DNA of 35,018 bases from F23-D06 sp045600905 (lineage in GTDB: Bacteria; Bacteroidota; Bacteroidia; Bacteroidales; WCHB1-69): contig JAZRYT010000095.1 in the NCBI GenBank assembly GCA_045600905.1, positions 1-35,018 on the forward strand, written 5' to 3'. Shown here one piece after another: positions 22,431 to 30,683 of this stretch. The position numbers and the translations under genes are program-made. The notes beneath the pieces are model-generated. The model searched no databases. It was given only the letters and a program-made list of their open reading frames with translations, and was not told the origin of the DNA. Position 1 is the stretch's first letter; every line of letters begins with the position of its first letter.

Positions 22431-23861
22431 CTATTTCTTTATCATGGTAGCTGTTTGGCGTATGCCATCGGCTACTATGCTGATATAGTACACACCGGAG
22501 ACAAGGTTTGCCACATTCATGCGGTAATCGCCTTCTATGGCCGGCAGCACGGCTGTGCTTACAATACGGCCTTCGGCCGATATGATGCTTATGTGAGCTG
22601 TTCCGTTGTAGGCTTCAAGGTGCAGGTTTACCTCAGTTTCTGCCGGATTGGGATAAATGCTGAAAGTGCGGGTAACATATTCCTTTATATCCGTAGCGGT
22701 GCCATCGGGCTCAATGAGCAGTGTGTCGTTGGCAATGCATTCTCCATTGAGTTTGATATATCCGTTGTCAACCACAGCTCCCTCTGGTTTGGTTATCTTT
22801 ACATGATTGAGGGTTATGCCTTTAAATTCGTCAACAGCCGATTTCTTGGCAAATACTTTAACGGTGGCATTGTCAATGATAAGGTATTCGTTTTTTCCCC
22901 AGCCGTAAATACCGTAATCCTTCCCTTCTTCAATATTTGCGAGTACGGTAGTGTTCTTTATTTCAAGAACAGAGCTATTGGTGCCGCTACTTCTTACGTT
23001 AATGTATGCCGTATTGAGTGTGCCGGTACCGGTAATAGTGAGTTTATGTTCCGTAGGACAGTATATACTCCCTGTACCTATATCGTTGTTGCCCACAGAT
23101 ATGATAGTAAGGTCAGCGGTGTGTGCTTCGCAATTGATTTTTGTATTGCTTATTACGTGGTTCAGTGTGAGTGTTTTGGCGTTCGGGTCGTATACCATAT
23201 AGCCGGATGCAAGTCCCGTGGTGAAACGATCGGCATTTGCGGTAATATCAACGCCACCAACATATATACCATAAGTTTTATGGAAGGTAATCACATTTCT
23301 GATGTCTCGGATGCCGCCTCCATAAGGGTTGAAATTGTGGAAATTTTGAGAACTAGAGTAGTAAAGAAGACATTTGCTCTCATCAATTGGTTTATGGGAA
23401 CCTTGGAATCTTATTATAGGTGACTCCGAACCCGTTTTGTCATGTACGAATAATACCAGATTTTTGGTACCGTCATACAGGTAAGGCTGATCAAAATTTA
23501 TCCTGTTTGTCTCTGTAAGAGTATATTCTCCATCATATACTTTTGTCAGGGTAGAAAGGTCTATCCAATCAGAATCTGATTGAAAAATGTTCTTATAGGT
23601 AGTGCCTATGTATATTTCTATGTCACGCTCGGTTCCTGTAGCATTAGTGCTATAGATGGTGATACCTGAAATATTGCCGGTTATGCCCACTTCCGAAGGA
23701 AAGAATATCTGCTGTGTGGCAGAATATTCCCACACTGTGGAAAATGGTATTACTGCAGCTGTGTCTTTTGTGCCATAGGTATGGCTGGATTCTTCAGCTT
23801 GAACGCTGAACGAGGTTACCATAAGTAACGCTGTGACAAAAAATGTTAATATTTTTTTCAT
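22431..23861 (-). CDS. Secreted protein with T9SS type A sorting domain
   Basis: This 476-residue protein has a signal peptide (about 1-22, ending SVQA before EE). The N-terminal domain (about 35-195) has the pattern WEYSATQQIFFPSEVG, GNISGITIYSTN, RDIEIYIGTTYKNIF, YDGTKNLVLFVHD and IRNVITF. This is a beta-sandwich module often repeated in T9SS cargo of Bacteroidota. The middle (about 200-370) is beta-rich with short repeating strands (KLTITGTGTLNTAYINV, SSVLEIKNTTVLANIE, EYLIIDNATVKVFAK), consistent with a small beta-helix or carbohydrate-binding module. The last 80 residues (FSIYPNPAETEVNLHLEAYN ... NLVSGVYYISI ... TATMIKK) are a clear type A sorting domain, so the protein reaches the cell surface. 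No catalytic residues stand out. It is a single-gene unit. Confidence 0.87.
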   Translation of the reverse strand: MKKILTFFVTALLMVTSFSVQAEESSHTYGTKDTAAVIPFSTVWEYSATQQIFFPSEVGITGNISGITIYSTNATGTERDIEIYIGTTYKNIFQSDSDWIDLSTLTKVYDGEYTLTETNRINFDQPYLYDGTKNLVLFVHDKTGSESPIIRFQGSHKPIDESKCLLYYSSSQNFHNFNPYGGGIRDIRNVITFHKTYGIYVGGVDITANADRFTTGLASGYMVYDPNAKTLTLNHVISNTKINCEAHTADLTIISVGNNDIGTGSIYCPTEHKLTITGTGTLNTAYINVRSSGTNSSVLEIKNTTVLANIEEGKDYGIYGWGKNEYLIIDNATVKVFAKKSAVDEFKGITLNHVKITKPEGAVVDNGYIKLNGECIANDTLLIEPDGTATDIKEYVTRTFSIYPNPAETEVNLHLEAYNGTAHISIISAEGRIVSTAVLPAIEGDYRMNVANLVSGVYYISIVADGIRQTATMIKK

Positions 23862-23964
23862 AATTAAAAGGCCTTTTGGCGTATCCTATTTAATCCAATA
23901 GAAACTTCCTGACGGAAAGGATACATTACCCATCAGTTAGTATTAATTTATTATTTCTATGCTG

Positions 23965-23972
23965 CAAAGATA
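23965..23972 (-). promoter_or_regulatory. -7 box of the T9SS cargo gene
   Basis: On the minus strand this is TATCTTTGC, a perfect TAnnTTTG. No TTTG or TTG occurs at the usual -33 distance, so an activator may be needed. Confidence 0.65.
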
Positions 23973-24028
23973 CATATTTTTTACATAAAAATCTTTATTT
24001 GATGTTTTTTTTACAAAAAAAATGAGTA

Positions 24029-24044
24029 TCTATTGTACAATAGA
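24029..24044. promoter_or_regulatory. 16-bp perfect palindrome, candidate operator
   Basis: TCTATTGTACAATAGA is fully self-complementary with no spacer. It lies about 57 bases upstream of the -7 box of the minus-strand gene. No T run follows on either strand, which argues against a terminator and for a protein-binding site. No binding protein is suggested by the sequence. Confidence 0.4.
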
Positions 24045-24385
24045 CGTTTGCGACTTTCTAATCCTATGTGTAAGGATGTGTTATTTTTGTAAATAAAAAA
24101 CAATGAAAATGTTAATATAAATGTATAATCAAAAGTTTATCTAACGCCAGAGGCATAGAAATTTTTGCCTATAACATTATATGTCGTTATTCATTGCTCA
24201 ATAGCAACAAATAAATGCGCCTTAATATATATCGTTGAAAAATGACATTTCATCTTTACTTAAAAATTGCAAACCAATAGCACACGACCTTGGGGAGAGC
24301 AAAATGAAATCCAAATGCTAAATTCTTCAAAAGAATACAACCTACCCTATTCAAACAACAACTAAAACTATTAACTATAAAATCG

Positions 24386-24393
24386 TATCTTTG
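24386..24393 (+). promoter_or_regulatory. -7 box of the lipoprotein gene
   Basis: TATCTTTGCG fits TAnnTTTG and lies 23 bases before the ATG at 24417. No clear -33 element is visible. Confidence 0.65.
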
Positions 24394-24416
24394 CGCATTC
24401 AAAAAAAAACTTTGCT

Positions 24417-24869
24417 ATGAAAAGAATCATCTCCATTATCATACTATGTTCCTTTGTGGGTATCACATTTTCGGGCTGCCGCTACGAAGAAGGCCCTGGC
24501 ATCAGTTTCAAAAAGCCTGAAGACCGTATTCAAGGCTACTGGTTACTCGAACGAGTGTTCAAAAATGGAGAACAAGTAATCAAGGTGGACGAGCCCGCCA
24601 ACAAAGTCAGCAACTACTACGCATTCTTTTTTGATGGATACCTTGCCGTCACCGCCTACGACAACGGCACTACACGAGAATCTCCCACAGGGAAATGGCT
24701 ATTTCAGAACGGTGAGAAAAATCTAAAGATGGATTTTGTACTGATGGGGAAACATTACATGTATGAAGCCCGAATCAAGAAACTGTCGGACCAGGAACTG
24801 CGCTACGAATATACCGATGAAGAGGGAAACGAATGGCGACTTGTTCTGTTCAAACAGTCATACTGGTAG
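24417..24869 (+). CDS. Lipocalin-like lipoprotein
   Basis: This 150-residue protein has a lipoprotein signal peptide ending in TFSG followed by Cys21, so it is lipid-anchored. The mature part has the plan of the small lipocalin-like proteins of Bacteroidota: IQGYWLLERVFKNGEQV at the start of the barrel, YYAFFFDGYLAVTAYDNG, SPTGKWLFQNGEKNLKMDF, and a last strand LSDQELRYEYTDEEGNEWRL. Ligand and role are unknown. Its last 20 bases overlap the end of the convergent BatA-like gene, so the two transcripts must overlap. It has its own promoter after a long gene-free region. Confidence 0.8.
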   Translation: MKRIISIIILCSFVGITFSGCRYEEGPGISFKKPEDRIQGYWLLERVFKNGEQVIKVDEPANKVSNYYAFFFDGYLAVTAYDNGTTRESPTGKWLFQNGEKNLKMDFVLMGKHYMYEARIKKLSDQELRYEYTDEEGNEWRLVLFKQSYW

Positions 24870-26910
24870 CATTGGTCTTATTGCTCTTCCAGAAGCGCAA
24901 CACTGCAATTTCAGCCAAGAAACAAATCAAAGCCAAGAGGACAAAATAGCGCCACAATGGCGTACCATTCAATTGTTCGGCAATGAGTCCCGAAAGGTTT
25001 TTCTTTCCAGCCTCAATCACTTCAAAAGTTTCGCCTTGCTTTGCCAACTTAGCCAACTCGTTTTCACTATAATAGGTTAGATCGGATTCTTGTCTATTGT
25101 AATTGAATGCCAGCGTGTTGTATTTTGTATTAGCCTGCATTACATCGTAAAAACCAGGCGTTGTCATTTGCGATTGGAAAAAGAGCGATGTAGCATTGCC
25201 CATCGTCCGTTGCTCTGGAATAATCTCAACACCTTCAGAACGCGCTTTCAGGACAAAAACTTCATCAGTAGATGCTGTAATCTGATTCATAACAAACTGA
25301 TTATCAATCCCCATTATGCAGAACAACTTTTCCTGCAACTGGCTCATTATGCCGATATTGTGAAAAGGCACAAAAGACAAAGCGTGCTTGTGCACATTGC
25401 CAAAATCATCATCAAACGGAACTGCGGACAAGAAAACCGTGCCTTTCTCAAAAGTATAGGCCGAGAGCAATGCGCTACCATTCTCCAGCTGCATAATCGA
25501 CTCGGACGGATGCTGCTTCGTTTGTTCAAAATACTTCAACACGACAGGTTTTTCTACCGCATCGTCAATACTTTCCATGCTACCTTTAAAATAGCGACAC
25601 TCGTAATTTAAAGTCCCCACTTTCATCTGGTTCGTCGCTTCAGAGGTGAAATAGTCGCACTCCATTGAAGCAAGCAAAGTTTGCCAACTACGCAAATCTG
25701 CATTCTCGTTAGGGAAACATAGCAAAGAGCCGCCGCGAGCCACGTATTGCTTGAGTTCCGTCGCCAAGCCCGACGAAATCTGAGACACTTCGTCGAGAAT
25801 CACCAACTGGCAATCGGACAACTGTGAATAATCCATCTGCTTAACATTCATCTCTTTATAAACAAAAAGAGAATCTTTGCCATACATTGCCTTGAGAAAC
25901 TTATTGGGCTGATTTTCATAGATAGAAACCAACTTCGTAGCATCGGTGACCTGATAGGTAAAGAAAAGCTGGTCGTCGTAGGTGATGGGCGCATCATTGA
26001 TCTGCAACTTAGCGCACTGAATACCCGCCTGGTCTATGGTGTAATTCATTAAAATATCAGCCGAAGACTGAGCTTTGAGGTCGAGCGCCGACATTGCCAC
26101 CTGCTTATCGTTGACATAAAGTTTAATAGGCATTTTCACCACGTCATCCTGACCATAGTTTGAGACACGTGCCACCAGGGTCACCTGCTGTCCACATTTA
26201 AAAACTGGCGTCTGAAACCAGCAACTATCAACCGAAATATTATCAGCCGCCTTCGCCAACGTAGGAATCAGAAACTGGCGGCTCATTTTTTCGTGTTTCA
26301 TCTGAGCAAAATCGAAATTGCACTTTTGAAAATCAGAAATGTAATAATGCGTAATATTCTCTTTTGCAGATAGATTACAAACACTATTTTCAAAAGCGAG
26401 CACCTCTTCCAGCGAGTGGCTATTCTGAGAAACTTCAATCTCGTCCAGCAAAGAAAGCAGTTCTTCCTTATTCAAGATATGCGACTGCTTAGCCGAGAAA
26501 TCCTGTGTTATCAATACAAAATCATCAGAATAAGAATAGGCATTCACGACATCTTTCGCAGCAATCAAGGCGTCCTGCAGCAAATTCGACTCTTGCGAAT
26601 TAGCATCCATTGAGAAAGAATTATCGACAAAGATAGTAACCAGATTACCTCCGCTTTCCTGTTGCTGACTATGAGGAATATAGGGCTGAGCAAAAGCAAA
26701 AACCAATGCTGTGATACCCAGAATGCGCAATCCTAAGACAATCAAATGCTGCAACTGCGACTCCCGGCGCGTCTTCATCATCACATCCTGCAACATGCGC
26801 ACATTGGAAAAGTAAAAAGTCTTGTACTTCCTAAAATTGAAAAGATGTATGAGAATCGGCACCAAAATGGCGAATAAGCCAAAGAGAAACAGCGGATTAG
26901 CAAACAACAT
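24850..26910 (-). CDS. BatA-type membrane protein with von Willebrand A-like domain
   Basis: From the chosen start the protein has 686 residues. It opens with the BatA N-terminal domain (FANPLFLFGLFAILVPILIH, then LFNFRKYKTFYFSNVRML), with membrane segments at about 2-22 and 55-75. A von Willebrand A-like region follows with the metal site DNSFS (96-100). The long middle part is periplasmic and beta-rich, with a GATase-like segment around SGLATELKQYVARGGSLLCF. A last membrane segment (YFVLLALICFLAEIAVLRFW) lies near the C-terminus. Proteins of this type are common in Bacteroidota next to Bat/MoxR genes, but none is here. A start 8 codons upstream (26934) overlaps the -7 box at 26932-26939, so the ATG at 26910 is preferred. 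Precise function is unknown. Confidence 0.88.
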   Translation of the reverse strand: MLFANPLFLFGLFAILVPILIHLFNFRKYKTFYFSNVRMLQDVMMKTRRESQLQHLIVLGLRILGITALVFAFAQPYIPHSQQQESGGNLVTIFVDNSFSMDANSQESNLLQDALIAAKDVVNAYSYSDDFVLITQDFSAKQSHILNKEELLSLLDEIEVSQNSHSLEEVLAFENSVCNLSAKENITHYYISDFQKCNFDFAQMKHEKMSRQFLIPTLAKAADNISVDSCWFQTPVFKCGQQVTLVARVSNYGQDDVVKMPIKLYVNDKQVAMSALDLKAQSSADILMNYTIDQAGIQCAKLQINDAPITYDDQLFFTYQVTDATKLVSIYENQPNKFLKAMYGKDSLFVYKEMNVKQMDYSQLSDCQLVILDEVSQISSGLATELKQYVARGGSLLCFPNENADLRSWQTLLASMECDYFTSEATNQMKVGTLNYECRYFKGSMESIDDAVEKPVVLKYFEQTKQHPSESIMQLENGSALLSAYTFEKGTVFLSAVPFDDDFGNVHKHALSFVPFHNIGIMSQLQEKLFCIMGIDNQFVMNQITASTDEVFVLKARSEGVEIIPEQRTMGNATSLFFQSQMTTPGFYDVMQANTKYNTLAFNYNRQESDLTYYSENELAKLAKQGETFEVIEAGKKNLSGLIAEQLNGTPLWRYFVLLALICFLAEIAVLRFWKSNKTNATSMTV

Positions 26911-26931
26911 AGTATCTTTTATTAAAGACCG

Positions 26932-26939
26932 CAAAAGTA
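26932..26939 (-). promoter_or_regulatory. -7 box of the BatA-type gene
   Basis: On the minus strand this reads TACTTTTG, matching TAnnTTTG. It covers the upstream alternative ATG and so decides for the start at 26910, with a leader of about 15 bases. Confidence 0.65.
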
Positions 26940-26986
26940 CGAAAAATAATCGTCGGCAATAGCGCCTAAGGTTGAAAAAATTCTCG

Positions 26987-26994
26987 TAAATTTG
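26987..26994 (+). promoter_or_regulatory. -7 box of the SGNH gene pair
   Basis: TAAATTTGC matches TAnnTTTG and lies 27 bases before the ATG at 27022. It overlaps an in-frame TTG at 26992 and so excludes it as a start. It is divergent from the BatA promoter 48 bases away. Confidence 0.65.
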
Positions 26995-27021
26995 CAGCCA
27001 TTTTTGACGAGAATTTTCGAG

Positions 27022-28458
27022 ATGAAATCCTATAAGATATTGTTTTTTATTTTACTCATAATCACAACATTAGGAGTAATATGTTTCTTTTTTCCCTCTG
27101 AAGGCATTTCCATTGGCAATCTCACTTTGCGCTTCCCTTCCATAGAAAAGATACTGGTTCGCAACCAGGAACCGACACGCAATTTAGAGAAAGAACTTCA
27201 GGAAAAGGAAATCTCAGTCAAGGATTCCACCCTTAAATCGCTGATGGACAGCGTTAATTTCTACCAAAATATTGCACGCACGCACATCACGCGCTTTTAT
27301 TTTCCCAACGATGACATCAATTACTTCAACGACTTGTTTGCCCGAATGGAAAAAGCTCAAGGCAACAAGGAGGTGATTCGTATACTTCACTATGGAGATT
27401 CTCAAATTGAGCTAGACAGAATTTCATCTAATCTACGCAAGTTTTTCCAAAACAAATTTGGCGGTGGCGGTCCTGGACTACTGCCCATCGTGAAGGCAGT
27501 TCCCACCATGTCCTATTCGCAATACAACTCCGAAAACTTCGTAACCTACACCACTTACGGCGAAGGCGCGCGCAACTCGGACGGTGATTACGGCGTACTG
27601 GCCAAGTCGTTCCAGCTGAATGGCACGGGCACCTTCAGTCTCACTGCAATAAAAAACGAACATGCCGGAAACATGAGTCAATACAGTCACATTCGACTGT
27701 TAATAAACGACAAAGATGGAAATTTCAAAGCAACACTTCGCGACAAGACCAATAAGAAGGATTTTGAGCAAAGCTCGACCTCAAGCGGCATTCAAATGCT
27801 GGAATGGCAACTTGACACGGCGACCTCATCCCTCAACCTGACAATGACTGGCAACGCCCGCCTTTATGGCGTGATGGTTGACCACGGTTATGGAGTTAGC
27901 GTGGACAATGTACCTATGCGAGGCTGTTCTGGAACCATCTTCACCAAAATCAAAGATTCCGTTTTGATAAAATCATACGAAATGATGAATGTAGGACTGA
28001 TTGTGATGCAATACGGAGGAAACTCAATACCAGGAATGACAGCCAAAGGCGTAAATGGATACGCCGAACGGATAGGCGCTCAAATCAGATATTTGAAACG
28101 GTTGTGCCCCAATGCCAAGATTCTCTTCATCGGTCCTTCCGACATGAGTACGATGGTCAACGGCAACCTGCAGACCTACCCTCACCTTCCTGAGACAGTC
28201 GAAGCACTCAAAAAGGTCACTACAGAAAACGGAGCTGCCTTTTGGGATATGTACGAAGTGATGGGCGGTGAGAACTCGATGTTGTCCTGGGTAAAGTCTG
28301 GCTGGGCGGGCAACGACTACGTGCACTTCACAACCATCGGAGCTAATAAAATCGGCGGACTGCTGGTTGGCTCTTTCTCTCAGATTTACGATTTGTTCAA
28401 GATGGAACGCGATGCTAAGATTTTGAACACCACCGATAATTGGCAGATTCAGAAATAG
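27022..28458 (+). CDS. Membrane-anchored SGNH-hydrolase-fold protein
   Basis: This 478-residue protein has one N-terminal membrane segment (about 5-24) without a cleavage site, so the rest faces the periplasm. The SGNH blocks are visible: block I ILHYGDSQIE with Ser127; block III MQYGGNSI with Gly332 and Asn334; and block V NDYVHFTTIG with Asp432 and His435, completing the triad. A beta-rich insert of about 180 residues lies between blocks I and III. In Bacteroidota such proteins often accompany a membrane-bound O-acyltransferase and move acetyl groups on or off cell-wall or surface polysaccharides. No such transferase gene lies in this window, so substrate and direction are unknown. A second SGNH gene follows 48 bases later, probably in the same operon. 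Confidence 0.85.
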   Translation: MKSYKILFFILLIITTLGVICFFFPSEGISIGNLTLRFPSIEKILVRNQEPTRNLEKELQEKEISVKDSTLKSLMDSVNFYQNIARTHITRFYFPNDDINYFNDLFARMEKAQGNKEVIRILHYGDSQIELDRISSNLRKFFQNKFGGGGPGLLPIVKAVPTMSYSQYNSENFVTYTTYGEGARNSDGDYGVLAKSFQLNGTGTFSLTAIKNEHAGNMSQYSHIRLLINDKDGNFKATLRDKTNKKDFEQSSTSSGIQMLEWQLDTATSSLNLTMTGNARLYGVMVDHGYGVSVDNVPMRGCSGTIFTKIKDSVLIKSYEMMNVGLIVMQYGGNSIPGMTAKGVNGYAERIGAQIRYLKRLCPNAKILFIGPSDMSTMVNGNLQTYPHLPETVEALKKVTTENGAAFWDMYEVMGGENSMLSWVKSGWAGNDYVHFTTIGANKIGGLLVGSFSQIYDLFKMERDAKILNTTDNWQIQK

Positions 28459-28506
28459 AAGCGTCAATGATTTTTCCCATCGCTATGCGATAACCCAAAT
28501 TTGCGT

Positions 28507-29742
28507 ATGAAAAAAACACTATTCACCATAATATTCTCGTTTTCGATTCTTTGCCATCTCTTTGCGCAAGGAGTGCGAGTTAAAATCGACACATTAGACT
28601 TTGCCAATTTCGCTGCCGACACCATCTATTTCAGCAGCGACACCTCTCTGTTGGTGCCTTTTTTCCACAAATACGACTCTGTGCTCCGAACCCACAAAGG
28701 CAATGTGAGCATTCTGCATATCGGAGGATCTCACGTACAAGCAGGCACAATGTCGCACCGCATTCGCAAAAACATCCTTCTCAACTACGCCGACGAAAAT
28801 GCCTCACGCGGTTTTATCTTCCCATACTCTGCCGCAAAAAAATGCAACAACCCTGCTGATTATCGTGTTTACAAACAAGGCAATTTCACACTCATTCGCA
28901 ATGTGTACAAAACTTACGACAAGCCTCTCGGTGTTGGTGGTATTGCCGTTTATACCAGCGACAGCTTAGCCGAAATAAAAATCAAGATGAACGACAAGGC
29001 ACTGGAGTTCGTCACCAACAAGATCACCCTGCTCGGAGCCAGCGACCACGGCAACACCACCCCAGTCATCGAAATCGACAGCACGGAATTTCTCCCTGCC
29101 AGCGTGGACACTCTCCTTCGCCGATACATATACGGGATTCCTGCCATCCGCGACTCCTTCATCATCCGTATGGTGTGCGACTCAACGGAAACCTTTACCA
29201 TCAATGGTATTCTGCTCGAAAACGACAACCCTGGCATCACCTTCCACTCGATTGGAGTTAACGGAGCCTGCGTCCCTTCGTATCTCAGATGCGAGAACTT
29301 CGTACAGGATCTGGAACTAATACATCCCGACCTGGTCATCTTCGGCATCGGCATCAACGATGCCTCCACCGATAAGTTCGATACCACCGTCTTCCAAAAC
29401 AACTATCTCAAACTTATTGAAGAAATCAAGCAGGTAAATCCTAATTGCGCATTCATCTTCATCACCAATAATGACAGCTACAAGAAAATAGCCCGCGGAA
29501 AATACACCGTCAACAAAAACGGAGCCACGGCTCGCAAAGTTTTCTACAATCTGGCCGAGCTAACGGCTGGTGGCGTCTGGGACCAGTTTGACATTATGGG
29601 CGGACTCAAATCGATGGAGAAATGGCGCATCGCCAAACTTGCTCAATACGACCGCGTTCATTTCACCATTGCAGGCTATAACCTTATAGGAGACCTTTTC
29701 TACAATGCCTTTATGCAAGCAAAAGAAAAAGTCTGCCAATAG
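28507..29742 (+). CDS. Secreted SGNH-hydrolase-fold protein with altered block I
   Basis: This 411-residue protein has a cleavable signal peptide (MKKTLFTIIFSFSILCHLFA, then Q), unlike its anchored neighbour. Block I reads ILHIGGSHVQAG, so the usual GDS is GGS; the nucleophile Ser75 is kept but the Asp is lost. Block III reads FGIGINDAS and block V YDRVHFTIAGYN, both intact. The overall plan matches the preceding gene, with a beta-rich insert after block I, so the two look like an old duplication with different localisation. They may act on the same envelope polymer. An in-frame TTG at 28501 adds only two residues and was not used. Confidence 0.83.
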   Translation: MKKTLFTIIFSFSILCHLFAQGVRVKIDTLDFANFAADTIYFSSDTSLLVPFFHKYDSVLRTHKGNVSILHIGGSHVQAGTMSHRIRKNILLNYADENASRGFIFPYSAAKKCNNPADYRVYKQGNFTLIRNVYKTYDKPLGVGGIAVYTSDSLAEIKIKMNDKALEFVTNKITLLGASDHGNTTPVIEIDSTEFLPASVDTLLRRYIYGIPAIRDSFIIRMVCDSTETFTINGILLENDNPGITFHSIGVNGACVPSYLRCENFVQDLELIHPDLVIFGIGINDASTDKFDTTVFQNNYLKLIEEIKQVNPNCAFIFITNNDSYKKIARGKYTVNKNGATARKVFYNLAELTAGGVWDQFDIMGGLKSMEKWRIAKLAQYDRVHFTIAGYNLIGDLFYNAFMQAKEKVCQ

Positions 29743-29752
29743 AATAATTACG

Positions 29753-29760
29753 TATCTTTG
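29753..29760 (+). promoter_or_regulatory. -7 box of pyrD
   Basis: TATCTTTGCG is a perfect TAnnTTTG, 23 bases before the ATG at 29784. It overlaps no coding region, so pyrD can be transcribed apart from the SGNH pair just upstream. Confidence 0.7.
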
Positions 29761-29783
29761 CGACCTTATTTAAATCATTGATT

Positions 29784-30680
29784 ATGCTAACAACCACAAT
29801 TAACGGCGTCACTTTCAAAAACCCTATCATCGCCGCTTCAGGGACTTTTGGTTTCGGACAGGAATTCAATCAGCTTTATCCGGTTTCTAAGTTGGGCGGA
29901 ATCAGTTCCAAAGGCCTCACATTCAATCCTAAGGAAGGAAATCCTGGTCAACGCATCCACGAAATTTCCAGCGGTATTATGAACAGCGTAGGACTGCAGA
30001 ATCCTGGCGTAAAACATTTCATTGCCGAAGAACTGCCCGAAATGCAGAAATTAGGCACCGTGGTTTTAGCCAATTTAGGTGGTGGTTGCTTAGAAGATTA
30101 CTTGCAAGGCATTGAATTGCTAAATGCTACGGACGTTGATTTCATCGAACTCAACATCTCCTGCCCCAACGTCAAAAGTGGAGGAATGGCTTTCGGCATT
30201 AAATCCGCCGTCGCACACGACACGGTCAAAGCGTGCAAAGCCATCTGCAAGAAACCTTTGATGGTAAAACTTTCTCCCAATGCCGAGAACATCGTCGAAA
30301 TGGCATTGGCATGTGAAGATGCGGGGGCCGACTCACTCTCTCTCGTCAATACATTCAAAGGTATGGCTGTGGACATCAAGCGTCGCAAACCTATTTTCGA
30401 CAATGTTTATGCCGGTGTTTCAGGCGCTGCTATCAAGCCCATCGCTTTACGTATGGTTCACGAAGTTTGCAAAAATGTTCACGTTCCCGTGGTCGGAATC
30501 GGCGGCATCTGCTCCGTCAACGACATCATCGAATTCATTATGGTGGGAGCTTCAGCCGTGCAGATAGGCACTGCCAACTTCTCCAATCCTATCATCTGCA
30601 GCCAATTGGTCGATGAACTGCAAGCCTACTGCGAACGCGAAGGTCTCAAGAATATTATGGAAATTCGTGGCGTAATCTAA
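29784..30680 (+). CDS. pyrD: Dihydroorotate dehydrogenase, catalytic subunit (class 1B)
   Basis: PyrD oxidises dihydroorotate to orotate in pyrimidine biosynthesis. The 298-residue FMN barrel shows the family's N-terminus (FKNPIIAASGTFGFGQEF), MNSVGLQNPG, and the active-site loop NISCPNVKSGG with the catalytic Cys typical of class 1. It also has VKLSPN, VNTFKGMAVD, GVSGAAIKPIALRMV, and the phosphate loop GIGGI with GASAVQIGTANF. The pattern around VDIKRRKP and AIKPIALR is that of class 1B, whose enzyme needs an iron-sulfur/FAD partner, PyrK. No pyrK gene is beside it. A TTG two codons upstream was not used. It converges on the next gene with only 3 bases between the stops. Confidence 0.95.
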   Translation: MLTTTINGVTFKNPIIAASGTFGFGQEFNQLYPVSKLGGISSKGLTFNPKEGNPGQRIHEISSGIMNSVGLQNPGVKHFIAEELPEMQKLGTVVLANLGGGCLEDYLQGIELLNATDVDFIELNISCPNVKSGGMAFGIKSAVAHDTVKACKAICKKPLMVKLSPNAENIVEMALACEDAGADSLSLVNTFKGMAVDIKRRKPIFDNVYAGVSGAAIKPIALRMVHEVCKNVHVPVVGIGGICSVNDIIEFIMVGASAVQIGTANFSNPIICSQLVDELQAYCEREGLKNIMEIRGVI

Positions 30681-30683
30681 TCG

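Larger units (their letters stand above)
23862..24416. other. Gene-free, A+T-rich intergenic stretch
   Basis: About 555 bases between divergent genes contain no credible coding region. Visible elements are the palindrome AAAAGGCCTTTT (23866-23877) close to the minus-strand start, the -7 box at 23965-23972, a 16-bp palindrome at 24029-24044, a plus-strand TATTTTTG at 24082-24089 that leads only to a 5-codon ORF, and the plus-strand -7 box at 24386-24393. The leader of the minus-strand gene would be about 95 bases. A small RNA starting near 24095 cannot be excluded. Confidence 0.55.

Noticed and set aside
22455..23423. 322-codon plus-strand open frame opposite the T9SS cargo gene
   Set aside because: The opposite strand has a signal peptide, sorting domain, promoter and terminator; this frame has none of these.
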